Positions 8,519 through 16,446 of a stretch of DNA of 64,000 nucleotides are shown here, piece by piece. The stretch is from Acidobacteriaceae bacterium (lineage in GTDB: Bacteria > Acidobacteriota > Terriglobia > Terriglobales > Acidobacteriaceae), in NCBI GenBank assembly GCA_003165075.1, contig PLSM01000096.1, positions 1-64,000 of the forward strand, written 5' to 3'. Position 1 is the stretch's first letter, and each line of letters opens with the position of its first letter. The notes below the pieces were generated by a model. It saw only the letters and a program-made list of their open reading frames with translations. It was not told the origin of the DNA and did no database searches. Made by a program: the position numbers and the translations under genes.

Positions 8519-8583
8519 CATGTCACCATTGGCTATTCGGAGCAGTCTCGCAAGCGTGGTAACGGCATCTGGTGGGGGAATAC

Positions 8584-9105
8584 ATGTTCTGTAACAACTG
8601 TGGTACGGCTGTAGCTGGCGCAGCGAATTTCTGCAGTCGATGCGGTAATCGCATCTCGCCCACGAGTGGCAGCGTCCCGGCTATGGAGGCATCACCTCGG
8701 GACCTTATGGATCTACTGCCGGGCCGGTTGGACAAACTGCTATCCGAACTGCTTGAGCCGGACGAAAAGGTTCATATTAAGTTGAAAGGGGCTTTTGTAG
8801 AAGCTCTGATTTGCACGAACAAGCGCGTGCTTATTCTGAAGGCTGGTTTTATGACGGGGCAGACATTCGGCTCGAATGTTTTTCAAGTTCCCTATCGCAA
8901 TATCACGGGCGTTCAGGTCAAGAAGCACTTGCTCACAGGCTACTTCGAAGTTTCGGCTGGAGGGGTACAGAATCAGCCAGCCAGTTATTGGGGAGGCGGT
9001 CGAAGTGCCGCACGAGAGCGTGAGAATTGCATATCGTTGAATTCAAATGATGCCTTCCGCAGGTTTCGGGATGCGAGCACTTTTATCCTGTCAAGATGTG
9101 GCTGA
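8584..9105 (+). CDS. Zinc-ribbon protein with bacterial PH-like domain
   Basis: The N-terminus is MFCNNCGTAVAGAANFCSRCG, a double CxxC zinc ribbon. Residues about 45-170 look like a bacterial PH-type domain: EPDEKVHIKLKGAFVEALICTNKRVLILKAG, then FQVPYRNITGVQV. This is the strand pattern of bPH/YdbT-like proteins. The start at 8584 is chosen because GGGGGA lies five bases before it; an upstream ATG or GTG at 8572 has none. It lies 65 bp after another zinc-ribbon gene. A lipid- or protein-binding role is possible; the function is not known. Confidence 0.7.
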   Translation: MFCNNCGTAVAGAANFCSRCGNRISPTSGSVPAMEASPRDLMDLLPGRLDKLLSELLEPDEKVHIKLKGAFVEALICTNKRVLILKAGFMTGQTFGSNVFQVPYRNITGVQVKKHLLTGYFEVSAGGVQNQPASYWGGGRSAARERENCISLNSNDAFRRFRDASTFILSRCG

Positions 9106-9193
9106 GTTGATTTTGGTATCTACCGGGGGCTAATCGTTGCCATTGCAGTGAGCTCGGAAGTTTTCCAACCGCTCATTCACTTTTCCGGATATT

Positions 9194-9223
9194 TACTTGA
9201 CGCCACCGACCACAATGTAGTGG
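9194..9223 (+). repeat. Repeat R, copy 1
   Basis: TACTTGACGCCACCGACC (9194-9211) with the small stem CCAC...GTGG at 9210-9223. It is a direct repeat of 10135-10166 and an inverted copy of 11073-11104. It lies just beyond the 3' end of the DUF3800 gene. Confidence 0.75.
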
Positions 9224-9243
9224 TTTTCATTATAGTGTTGAAT

Positions 9244-10050
9244 TCAGGATTCGTTTTCATGCGACTCCTTTGGCAGCGGCAAGAAGTAGTGTGCCTGAGA
9301 TTTCAGGTTTAATCCGTGTCCTATGCTCTTCACAAAGTCTTCCATATGCTCGCCTTCGATAACGTTACTAACTCCGTGGATTCCCAAGAGAGAGTCAATG
9401 TAGTCATTATGAGGAAGGCCTCGCAGCGAGTCGCGATCCAAGTATCGTCTAACCTGCCATGCATAAATATCAGCCGCCTTGAGTGGCAAGACTTGATTGT
9501 CGTGGCGGAACATAGGCGAGCTACCAAGTCGCCGATTCAGGGATGGTACAGTTCTACTAATGTAGTCATACCACTGCAAAGCTGCCCTCCCGATTGTTCC
9601 CTGCTCATCGAAAACCCAATCTATGGTTTCATCTAACCCCGTTTTGTCCATAAATGCAACGGTGGATAGTATGACATTGAAAAAGAGCAAGAAATACGGA
9701 TTATCTATAGAGTCTGGTACGCAGCCCTGGATGACCTTCTCATAGTTGGGCCACGCGAGGACGCTATCTACGCGATACATCGCATGAGCCTTAATGAGAT
9801 CGACAAAGCCATTGATCTTTTCGTCCCGCTGTGGCTCGTCTTTCCATTTACGCGAGCCTTTCATTCGGAAGGCATCGGCCATGTGAAAATCCGGAGTTTT
9901 TGGGTCTTCGCTGCTATATGCTTTCCAACGATCTGAAAATCTTTCCCATCGTTTCTCTGTGGAAAGAAAACCAGCTAGGACGTAGATGTTTCCATCCGTC
10001 GCCCCGCCCCGCCCGCTACCACTGTCATCAACAAAGCCCTGAAGAGCCAT
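9244..10050 (-). CDS. DUF3800 domain protein
   Basis: The protein begins MALQGFVDDSGSGRGG, the hallmark of DUF3800 (an acidic DDSG turn on the first strand of an RNase H-like fold), and continues with YVLAGFLSTEKRWERFSDRW and FHMADAF. A late acidic segment, WVFDEQGTIGRAALQWY, and PLKAADIYAWQVRR complete the expected pattern. GAGGA about ten bases before ATG 10050 supports that start over 10089. Repeat R flanks the gene on both sides. DUF3800 genes are common in mobile and defence-rich regions, and nuclease activity is suspected but not shown. The family call is firm. Confidence 0.85.
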   Translation of the reverse strand: MALQGFVDDSGSGRGGATDGNIYVLAGFLSTEKRWERFSDRWKAYSSEDPKTPDFHMADAFRMKGSRKWKDEPQRDEKINGFVDLIKAHAMYRVDSVLAWPNYEKVIQGCVPDSIDNPYFLLFFNVILSTVAFMDKTGLDETIDWVFDEQGTIGRAALQWYDYISRTVPSLNRRLGSSPMFRHDNQVLPLKAADIYAWQVRRYLDRDSLRGLPHNDYIDSLLGIHGVSNVIEGEHMEDFVKSIGHGLNLKSQAHYFLPLPKESHENES

Positions 10051-10134
10051 AATTAGCTTATCCTCACGCGTTCGATGAAGTATCCGCATACGCCCGGCAT
10101 TCGCTTTTTACGCCAATTCGTCTATCTGGCTATC

Positions 10135-10166
10135 TACTTGACGCCACCGACCGCAACAGGTTGCGG
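10135..10166 (+). repeat. Repeat R, copy 2, with perfect hairpin
   Basis: TACTTGACGCCACCGACC followed at 10151-10166 by CCGCAAC-AG-GTTGCGG, a perfect 7-bp stem. It lies between the DUF3800 gene and the membrane-protein gene. Confidence 0.8.
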
Positions 10167-10193
10167 TTGCCCATTAAGGCAGCACATAGAGTT

Positions 10194-10982
10194 TTAAGTT
10201 TGATTGGGGTGCTGGTTGCGGTTAACTGTTCCCTTTTCCACGGGTACCATGGACACCTCTTCTATAAAACGCGTCTCCTTCCCTTTTCCGAATATCAAAT
10301 GTCCGCTGAAGGATTGCACAATGAGCTTGCCAAGCCTGCCAACATGAGGGATTTTCCCCGCAATCCTAACCGTAATAAATCTGCCGCTTTCGTACTGCCT
10401 ACTTTCTGGGATGCAGATGGGGAACAGAACCGTCACAAGGTAAGGATTCTTCGGGGCCAAGAAAACATTCTCTCTACTGCCAAAAAGCGTGTGGTTATAG
10501 AACACGATTTCAGCGTCATTTATAGTGAGCGGAAAGTCGCTTCCGTTCACTATATCAAATCGGATTTCAACTTGCGCTCCGGAGTTTTCCGTAGCTGGTT
10601 CAGTTACAGCAACTCGCCAGTTTCTTATCTCCACCCACTGTTGGATCCCGCTCCCTTGCAACCGGATACTGTCACGAGCCGCATTGGCGGACTTTCTCGT
10701 TTCCCACGATTGCCAGAAAACTCCGCATCCTGTAAAGAATGCAATTCCGACCAACCACCACTCGGGAGGATTGATGGCTTTGTAATACTTTGGCGGATTG
10801 GTGTCGGGTTTGGCCTGATCTGTCTGGCCGCTTGCTTGTTTGTTTTGGCTGTCCGGTGTGGCAACGGCTGGCGAGCCTTGTTTTGCTGGCTGCAGTTCAT
10901 GACCGGAAGTATTATTTGGCTGACTGGATACACTGACTACCACGAATGCGGAAATTGCGAGAATCGCCAGACGTTGCAGCAT
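10194..10982 (-). CDS. Membrane protein, hypothetical
   Basis: An N-terminal signal or helix (MLQRLAILAISAFVVVSV) is followed by a Gln/Pro/Ala-rich linker. A membrane helix (WWLVGIAFFTGCGVFW, near residues 75-92) leads into a coiled segment ETRKSANAARDSIRLQ. The C-terminal domain of about 160 residues is beta-rich (VEIRNWRVAVTEPATE, IRFDIVNGSDFPLTINDAEI) and looks immunoglobulin-like. An upstream ATG at 11030 is possible, but neither start has a clear ribosome site. The opposite strand is also open but lacks protein-like features. The gene lies between inverted copies of repeat R. Function is unknown. Confidence 0.65.
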   Translation of the reverse strand: MLQRLAILAISAFVVVSVSSQPNNTSGHELQPAKQGSPAVATPDSQNKQASGQTDQAKPDTNPPKYYKAINPPEWWLVGIAFFTGCGVFWQSWETRKSANAARDSIRLQGSGIQQWVEIRNWRVAVTEPATENSGAQVEIRFDIVNGSDFPLTINDAEIVFYNHTLFGSRENVFLAPKNPYLVTVLFPICIPESRQYESGRFITVRIAGKIPHVGRLGKLIVQSFSGHLIFGKGKETRFIEEVSMVPVEKGTVNRNQHPNQT

Positions 10983-11072
10983 GATAGCGGAAGTGTATAA
11001 CAGAAGGCCGTTTACACGATAAACAGGCATTGGGGGGCGCTATGATTTCTCAAATGGTTTCCAAAGGAGAAA

Positions 11073-11104
11073 CCACAACATCTTGCGGTCGGTGGCGTCA
11101 AGTA
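11073..11104 (-). repeat. Repeat R, copy 3, opposite orientation
   Basis: On the minus strand it reads TACTTGACGCCACCGACC, then CCGCAA-GATG-TTGTGG (stem with one G-U pair), just upstream of the membrane-protein gene. Copies 2 and 3 form an inverted pair around that gene. Confidence 0.75.
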
Positions 11105-11158
11105 AATACCACAATTGGCATTTTCCAGAGCTAAGGCTCTGATACTAACCTTTGGGCT

Positions 11159-12655
11159 TTAACGATCACTGCTGAGCATATCCGTATTCGTGACCAGGAA
11201 GAGCCGTTCGGCAGAGTTGGAGGCGAGCTGCAGAAGCTCGGAGGAGAAGCCGCCCAGAGCAAAGAGAATGTAGCTTGGCTTGTCTCTCCAGCGGGCCTCG
11301 GGCAGGCTCGCGACTTTAGCTTGCAAGGCGCTTAGATCACTGAGACGTGTAACGCGCTCTGTGCGCCACTTGCACTCCCCGAAGAGAAAAGTTCCGTCGT
11401 CCAGTTCCGCCATTAGATCGATCTCTGTGCGGCCATCCCGGCTCCAGTACCGCGCCATTTCGCGAACGCTGAGCCCCAGGCGCTGTTGGGCATTCCGTTG
11501 AAGCCACTGGCCGCAGATTTCCTCAAAGACCGACCAGCCCATATAATCGGCCAGCCGCGGCGCAACCTGTGCAGCGTAGACCGTAGCGGGGTCGGAGAAT
11601 TGCAACGAACTGGCCAGCGGCGCAACAAAGCGATACCAGAAAGTCAGGAAAGGATCGGCAACGCGGTAGATTGCTCGGCGGTCCGAGCGTTCTCCGAAAG
11701 GAAGCTCGCGCCGAATCCAGCCCAACTCCAGCAACGTGCGTAGGGAGGCCGAAAGCGCTCCGCGCTCCACGCCAATCAACTGCTGAATGCGATTGAATTT
11801 CGTCTCACCACCGGCAATCGCCGCCAGGATGGCATTGTAGGGAGCCGGGTCGCGAATTTGTTCACTGCCCAGCAGAAATCGCACTTCGTTTTCGAGGATT
11901 GCGCGGGGCTGCATCAGCAGCGTAACAATCTCATCAGCGGGAGGGCGCGACGTGTCTACCAGCGCGTGGTAGCGCGGCGTTCCGCCAAAGACGCCATACA
12001 TCAACAGTTTCTCGACCACGCCATAGTGAGAGCTGTTTGCGTAGAAGGCCGCCACGTCTTCGTAGTGGAGCGGATCGAGGTGAAAGATGCCAGCATTGAA
12101 GCGCCCGAACAGCGGAGCGCTCTCTTTGCCGAGGGCAGCCATGGCCGAGAGTTGAGACCCGCACAGAACCACGAATAGATGAGAATGGATGCCCTCGCGG
12201 TCCCACCATGCTTGCAAAATCGAGGGCAGCTCTGGAGTCTGGTCCACCAGATAAGGGAATTCGTCGAGGATCAAGGCAAATCGGCCTGCGCCCTTCTTCC
12301 GTGTATGGGATTGCTGCGAGGCGTAGCGAAGAAGAGCATTCCAGGAGACGGCAATTTCTTCAGGGGCAACCCCCTCGGAAGGCAGGGCCGCAATCAGTTG
12401 ACGGGCCAGGGTCATTCGCTGTGTGGCGGCTGTAGACTGTTCAGCCAGAAAGTAGCAGTGAGGCTTTTCCCGCTCGTCCCCGCTTATGCCCGCCGTGAAG
12501 TAGCGTTGCAAAAGGAAGGTCTTGCCCAACCGCCTGCGTCCATACAAGAGAAGCATTTGCCCACCGGCCCCATGGCGCTTCCAAGCGCGATCCAAGGCCG
12601 CAAGTTCGAGGGTCCGATCATAAAAAGGGTCAGGTTTGATGGTTGTGCCGGGCAT
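11159..12655 (-). CDS. Archaeal-type STAND/AAA ATPase with C-terminal DUF234
   Basis: A 498-residue ATP-binding protein. Walker A is GRRRLGKT (39-46) and Walker B is FALILDEFPYL (about 165). The CGSQLSAM sensor-like segment and GTPRYHALVD match the ATPase_2 (archaeal ATPase) family. A winged-helix region (RIQQLIGVERGALSASLRTLLELGWI) follows. The C-terminus carries DUF234 with a PD-(D/E)XK-like pattern, RDGRTEIDLMAELDDGTFLFGECKW, in which D, E and K are all present. This family is widespread on mobile DNA and its role is unsettled; a nucleic-acid-linked switch or nuclease function is inferred. An AT-rich 150-bp spacer separates it from the mobilisation operon. Confidence 0.85.
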   Translation of the reverse strand: MPGTTIKPDPFYDRTLELAALDRAWKRHGAGGQMLLLYGRRRLGKTFLLQRYFTAGISGDEREKPHCYFLAEQSTAATQRMTLARQLIAALPSEGVAPEEIAVSWNALLRYASQQSHTRKKGAGRFALILDEFPYLVDQTPELPSILQAWWDREGIHSHLFVVLCGSQLSAMAALGKESAPLFGRFNAGIFHLDPLHYEDVAAFYANSSHYGVVEKLLMYGVFGGTPRYHALVDTSRPPADEIVTLLMQPRAILENEVRFLLGSEQIRDPAPYNAILAAIAGGETKFNRIQQLIGVERGALSASLRTLLELGWIRRELPFGERSDRRAIYRVADPFLTFWYRFVAPLASSLQFSDPATVYAAQVAPRLADYMGWSVFEEICGQWLQRNAQQRLGLSVREMARYWSRDGRTEIDLMAELDDGTFLFGECKWRTERVTRLSDLSALQAKVASLPEARWRDKPSYILFALGGFSSELLQLASNSAERLFLVTNTDMLSSDR

Positions 12656-12808
12656 GGTTTGGCAATACCTTTCTTACTGGACTTTGATTATGAATTGTCA
12701 CTTTATAAACTGTCAAGTCGTACAAGGACAATATCTGACGAACAAATAAAGGCAGAGGCCAATTGCTGGTTGCTAGGAAATGCTTGCCGTGAGCGATTGA
12801 GAACCCCT

Positions 12809-13669
12809 CTATCGCTCACGGGCTGCGCCAGTTTTGGCAGCTTTCTCCGCATGGTGCGGCTTCTTCGTATCGCCAACCGGCGCGGCGTCCTGTTGTGGTG
12901 TGGGAGCCGGAGCAACTTGTCCCGGCGTTGGTGTTGTCGTCGCTGCGGGAGCCGAATCCCGGCAGCCTTGTATCTCTATGCCGCCAAACAGCCCAACCAA
13001 CATCGCAGCCCCGGCAATCAGCGGAATCCAGATGCGCAGCAGATCGCTTTTCCATTCATGCAAGAGCGCGTCCATTGTTTTCGCCCGCCTCTCCAGGGAA
13101 TGCTCTATTCGGTTGTTGGCATATTCCACCTGAGCAGCAACCCCGCCATGTGAATCCGATAGATTGTGCAGTGCCATTGTGAGTTCTTTCTGTGAACTTG
13201 TCATGGCCGCGCTGGTGGCTTGCAGACCCTTCACGGTCTCGGATATGCCCGATTGAATAAAGTGTTGGCGCAGGCTTTCGCCGAGCATTTTTGCAATCTG
13301 GTCAGGATCGAGGCTAGCCTTGATTCCTCTGGGAAGGTCAGAAATCCGCGCCTCCAACTCGCGGACATAACCAAGCATTTTCTGCTGCGCTTCGTCTGAG
13401 AACTGCCTATGAAGCTCCAGCAACTCCTGAAAGCGTTCCCGTTCGTCGGCAATATCCTTCGGCGTGTGGCGTGTGAGTAGAGCCAGGATGCCCATCGCTT
13501 CGAGAATGCGCAGCATTTCATCGTCTGGGCTGAGGGTGCGAGTATGTGCGAGTACCCGATAGTATGCGGTCTGCAATTCTTCAGGGACAAGGCGGGCGAG
13601 AGAGTCGAACAGCGTCGGCTCTCCCACCGTGATAACTGAGACATTGGAAGGGACCGGAGCCGTATTCAT
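12809..13669 (-). CDS. Membrane coiled-coil protein of the mobilisation operon (TraM position)
   Basis: 286 residues. Long amphipathic helices (about 50-200: DIADERERFQELLELHRQF, EAQQKMLGYVRELEARI) are followed by one transmembrane helix (LLRIWIPLIAGAAMLVGLFG, about 211-230) and a Pro/Ala-rich tail. The gene overlaps the preceding ParA-like gene by 4 bp (ATGA), indicating translational coupling. The order HTH protein, ParA-like ATPase, third protein matches the traK-traL-traM order of IncP plasmids. I see no clear sequence likeness to TraM itself, so a relaxosome or transfer role is inferred from position. Confidence 0.65.
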   Translation of the reverse strand: MNTAPVPSNVSVITVGEPTLFDSLARLVPEELQTAYYRVLAHTRTLSPDDEMLRILEAMGILALLTRHTPKDIADERERFQELLELHRQFSDEAQQKMLGYVRELEARISDLPRGIKASLDPDQIAKMLGESLRQHFIQSGISETVKGLQATSAAMTSSQKELTMALHNLSDSHGGVAAQVEYANNRIEHSLERRAKTMDALLHEWKSDLLRIWIPLIAGAAMLVGLFGGIEIQGCRDSAPAATTTPTPGQVAPAPTPQQDAAPVGDTKKPHHAEKAAKTGAARER

Positions 13670-14391
13670 GGCAAGAACACCTGCCTTGCCCGGTCGAATT
13701 CTGAGAAGAGCCGACGTCGATAGCTCTGGGCACGCATAACGAGAGATGCCCTCTTCAGCTCATCTACGTCGGCTTTGCGGTCTGCAACTTGTCCCAGTTG
13801 GATTCCATGTTGCCGGACAGGATTTTCAAGTTCCGCAAGCCGAAATTCCATCTGCAAGATTTCCGGCGTAAATGCTTCGCGAAAGCGGTTTGCCTGTTCG
13901 GTGGACCTCCAGTAGGTGAAGTCCGCTAGCGCGCTTGTAGCGTTTTCGACGATGACATACTCCACTCGATCCTGAAGGCGGTTTGCCCAGGCAAGGACGC
14001 TCTCAACGCTGGCCGGGTCTGGCGTGACCACGCCCACCGCAGTAAAGCGAACGCCAGTTGCCGCGACATCTTCATACATAGATTCGAACCAATCAGTGGC
14101 CACTTGTCCGGCACCAGCTCCCATATCGGCGAGAATGATGGGTGTACCGCCGTCGAGATAATCGACGAAGGCATCGAGACCCGCAGGCGTGTGAATGTTG
14201 ACCTTGGTCACAGTGCCATTGAAGAAGTGCTTCAACGAACCACGCGCTTTGTTCTCTGTGTCGAGGTCGAGCAACGTGACGGGAATCTTGTTTGATGCGA
14301 ACCACTCGGCCAAGGAGACCATGACGCCAGTTTTGCCGACGCCGCCTTTGCCGCCCATGGTGAAGACAACGCGCTTTGAATATGCCGTCAT
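13666..14391 (-). CDS. ParA/MinD-type ATPase (TraL-like)
   Basis: 241 residues, the size usual for IncP TraL. The deviant Walker A KGGVGKTG (about 15-22) carries the signature lysine of the ParA/MinD class, followed by VTLLDLDTENKA (motif A') and IILADMGAGAGQ (Walker B). It would bind ATP and organise the DNA-protein complex during transfer or partition. It overlaps both neighbours by 4 bp, so all three genes form one translationally coupled operon running toward the relaxase side of the element. Partition protein is the alternative, but there is no ParB-like gene and the next gene is a small HTH protein. Confidence 0.82.
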   Translation of the reverse strand: MTAYSKRVVFTMGGKGGVGKTGVMVSLAEWFASNKIPVTLLDLDTENKARGSLKHFFNGTVTKVNIHTPAGLDAFVDYLDGGTPIILADMGAGAGQVATDWFESMYEDVAATGVRFTAVGVVTPDPASVESVLAWANRLQDRVEYVIVENATSALADFTYWRSTEQANRFREAFTPEILQMEFRLAELENPVRQHGIQLGQVADRKADVDELKRASLVMRAQSYRRRLFSEFDRARQVFLP

Positions 14392-14798
14392 TGCTCACCT
14401 CCATTGCTTGTCAAGGTCAGAGGTTCGTTCTCTCGGAAGACGAAGCGAGTAGGCTTCGCATTCCGCACCGGCGGCTTTGTCTTGAGAGCGGCAATGCGTT
14501 CGAGTGCCGGTGACTCGGCCACCGCGAATTCCAGCGGGGGCAGTTCAAACTGCGTCCGCTTGCGATGCTTGGCTCGCACTTTGACAAAGGAATGGAGAGT
14601 GCTCGGTGCAACGTACAGTCCAAGCCGCTCATGGAAGAGACGCGCAACTTCACGATACGTGCGCCCTTTGCGCCGCAACTCACGGATTAGTTCGCGGTGG
14701 GGTTCAAGTTTGGAACGTGGCGGCTTGGGGGGCAAATCGGCAAATTCGGCGATGGCCTGATTGCCTTCCAGATGGGCGGAGGGTTGTTGAAGAATCAT
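14388..14798 (-). CDS. Small HTH DNA-binding protein (TraK position)
   Basis: 136 residues. Residues about 27-65 (PHRELIRELRRKGRTYREVARLFHERLGLYVAPSTLHSFV, seen in pieces) form a resolvase-like helix-turn-helix. The remainder is basic and proline-rich. AGAGGATC before ATG 14798 supports this start. IncP TraK is a similarly sized oriT-binding protein followed by TraL. The region just upstream (14857-15161) is full of repeated motifs that this protein could bind. Assignment to a TraK role is inference from size, order and HTH. Confidence 0.65.
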   Translation of the reverse strand: MILQQPSAHLEGNQAIAEFADLPPKPPRSKLEPHRELIRELRRKGRTYREVARLFHERLGLYVAPSTLHSFVKVRAKHRKRTQFELPPLEFAVAESPALERIAALKTKPPVRNAKPTRFVFRENEPLTLTSNGGEQ

Positions 14799-14856
14799 GA
14801 CTGATCCTCTGAGGCGACAGCAGCGGTCGCGCTCGGCTGACGGCAGAGCGGCACGT

Positions 14857-14950
14857 CGTTGGGTGCTCGTTGGGAACGTCGTCAGACGTGTCCCCAATCG
14901 GTTCCCAATGGCAATGGGGTCCGATTGGCAGATCGTTGGGCACTCGTCGG
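14857..14950. repeat. Cluster of short direct and inverted repeats next to the att-like site
   Basis: CGTTGGGTGCTCGTTGGG (14857-14874) is repeated as CGTTGGGCACTCGTCGG (14934-14950). CCAATCGG (14894-14901) is inverted at 14921-14928. CCCAATCGGTTCCC (14893-14906) recurs at 15145-15158, across the tRNA piece. They may be integrase arm sites or oriT. Confidence 0.6.
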
Positions 14951-15067
14951 CAATCCGCCAAACAAGTCCCCATACGGTCCCCAATAAGCTGTTCCAGCCG
15001 TTCCCAGGGGTATCTCAGGGTTACCACTCGTGCCCTGTTTTCCGTAACTTACCGAAATCTCGGGTCG

Positions 15068-15112
15068 CTCATAACCCAAAGGTCGCTGGTTCAAATCCAG
15101 CCCCCGCAACCA
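15068..15112 (+). repeat. Attachment-site-like 3' piece of a tRNA(CAU) gene, copy A
   Basis: It runs from within the anticodon loop (CTCATAA) through the variable region and T-arm (GGTTCAAATCC) to CCCCGCAACCA. The CAT anticodon indicates tRNA-Met or tRNA-Ile2. The sequence to the left does not supply the 5' half. It is identical to 34461-34505 except for one base, at 15105 versus 34498. The break in the anticodon loop is a typical tyrosine-integrase crossover point. Confidence 0.85.
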
Positions 15113-15132
15113 AAGCCATCTTATTGATTATC

Positions 15133-15161
15133 AAAGGGAACTGGCCCAATCGGTTCCCTTT
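15133..15161 (+). terminator. Terminator-like hairpin after tRNA piece A
   Basis: AAAGGGAAC (15133-15141) and GTTCCCTTT (15153-15161) form a perfect 9-bp stem followed by T-rich sequence, 20 bp after the tRNA CCA end. It is probably the old tRNA terminator. Confidence 0.6.
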
Positions 15162-15611
15162 TGCTTTGTGCAAACGAGTCCATAAAATCCCATGACAATG
15201 GGATATGTCCGCATCCGGCGTCACATACAGCAGTCCAAGAAAACGGCAGCATCTTCCCCGTCATAGGGTATCTGGATAACTAACATCGAGAATTGGGTTC
15301 CATACCGGGACGATATTGTCACGCTCAGTGCAAACTGATACACGGCCTGAGCCTTGGCATGATCCCGTTTCACGTGTAGGGGCTCTCATGGACGGCAAAG
15401 TTCATCTTGGCATTGTAGGGTACGGATGGACGTATGTTGCCAAGGACGAGATTGTTATTCATGGACCTGCGGAGAAGATGGGATGACACTTAGCGACATT
15501 CCCGAGCCGCATCCCCACCGCTCGACGTAGCCATGGCCTTCCTGGCTGCGGTATGCAGCTTAGAAGCGGTATTCGTGTGCTGACAGCAACCATCAATCAT
15601 CGGAGGTGCCT
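15162..15611. other. Non-coding or unresolved stretch
   Basis: Only a short open frame of about 57 codons (ending near 15486) is seen, without a ribosome site or recognisable motif. Nothing else is supported. GGAGGT at 15601-15606 belongs to the next gene. Confidence 0.45.
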
Positions 15612-15953
15612 ATGTACAACTTCGAAGAAGTAATTCCCGGTAAACTGACGCGGTCTTGGTACGTATGGAAGGCCGTGTTCTTTCTGCTCTTTGCCCTCAG
15701 CGCACTGGCGAAAGTGGCTTGGATAATCCGCAACAACCACGAACTCGTGCTGTTGGACGTGGTTCTGCTCACAATACTGGCAGGACTTCTCTGGGCTAGC
15801 AGCCAAGTGTTTACGACTCTACGCACGCTCCAGCCGGACCCGAGCGAAAGCCTCCAACAACTAACCACTCAATATGTCTGGATGTATACGGCTGTAAACG
15901 CCATGGTTGGCGGCTGTTTGTGGCTGCTTACGGCTGTGATCAGCAGACAGTAA
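15612..15953 (+). CDS. Small membrane protein
   Basis: About 113 residues with three hydrophobic helices (AVFFLLFALSALAKVAWII, LVLLDVVLLTILAGLLWA, YTAVNAMVGGCLWLLTAVI). A perfect GGAGGT at 15601-15606 sets the start at ATG 15612. No family was recognised. It is followed 9 bp later by another small membrane protein, so the two are likely one operon. Confidence 0.65.
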   Translation: MYNFEEVIPGKLTRSWYVWKAVFFLLFALSALAKVAWIIRNNHELVLLDVVLLTILAGLLWASSQVFTTLRTLQPDPSESLQQLTTQYVWMYTAVNAMVGGCLWLLTAVISRQ

Positions 15954-15962
15954 GAGTGAGCT

Positions 15963-16226
15963 ATGCTGATTAAACCGATCAAATATCCTCCACAGACGAC
16001 TGCGACCCTGTTAACCATAGCAGGACTCTTATTGGCCGCCCCTTTGGCCATGCTGGCAGTACACGGCCCTCAGGCTCACCCAGTACCCTTGCTTGCTTTT
16101 GGAGGGATACTAGCCTTCATTGGCGGCACCGAGAAACAACTTGAGGCATCGAGGTGGAAATGGGCGACCAGAGCAATCGATGCGGTTTTCCTGTTCGTTG
16201 CCGTTGTCACGTTCATACATCTCTAA
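15963..16226 (+). CDS. Small membrane protein
   Basis: 87 residues, with three hydrophobic helices (ATLLTIAGLLLAAPLAML, PLLAFGGILAFIGG, AIDAVFLFVAVVTFIHL). GAGTGAGCT just before the ATG gives a weak ribosome site. It is directly downstream of 15612-15953. Function is unknown. Confidence 0.6.
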   Translation: MLIKPIKYPPQTTATLLTIAGLLLAAPLAMLAVHGPQAHPVPLLAFGGILAFIGGTEKQLEASRWKWATRAIDAVFLFVAVVTFIHL

Positions 16227-16446
16227 CCGAAAACGACAACGTAAAAGTCCCCGCCTCCGAAGCCCCCCGCTGTCTGTCTAGGTTAACGACCGAAGGGCAC
16301 TGAGATGAAGGTGGATACACAATTCCGCCGACAGAACTCGTCCGGACGGATGCTAAGCACATAAGTGCCCCGCTTGCGGCAAGGAGAGCGTGTACGCAAG
16401 CAAAAAGCCATCGGCATGATTGTCCGTCTTCTAGTAGGCTTTCGCC

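Noticed and set aside
10161-11000. 279-codon plus-strand open frame
   Set aside because: Antisense to the membrane-protein gene; the minus-strand product has convincing helices and domain structure, this one does not.
12179-13153. 324-codon plus-strand open frame
   Set aside because: It spans the 5' end of one minus-strand gene and the 3' end of another, with a random-looking composition.
14882-15109. Minus-strand frame starting MRGLDLNQRPLGYE
   Set aside because: This is the well-known artefact of translating the antisense of a tRNA 3' end. It covers the tRNA piece and repeats.
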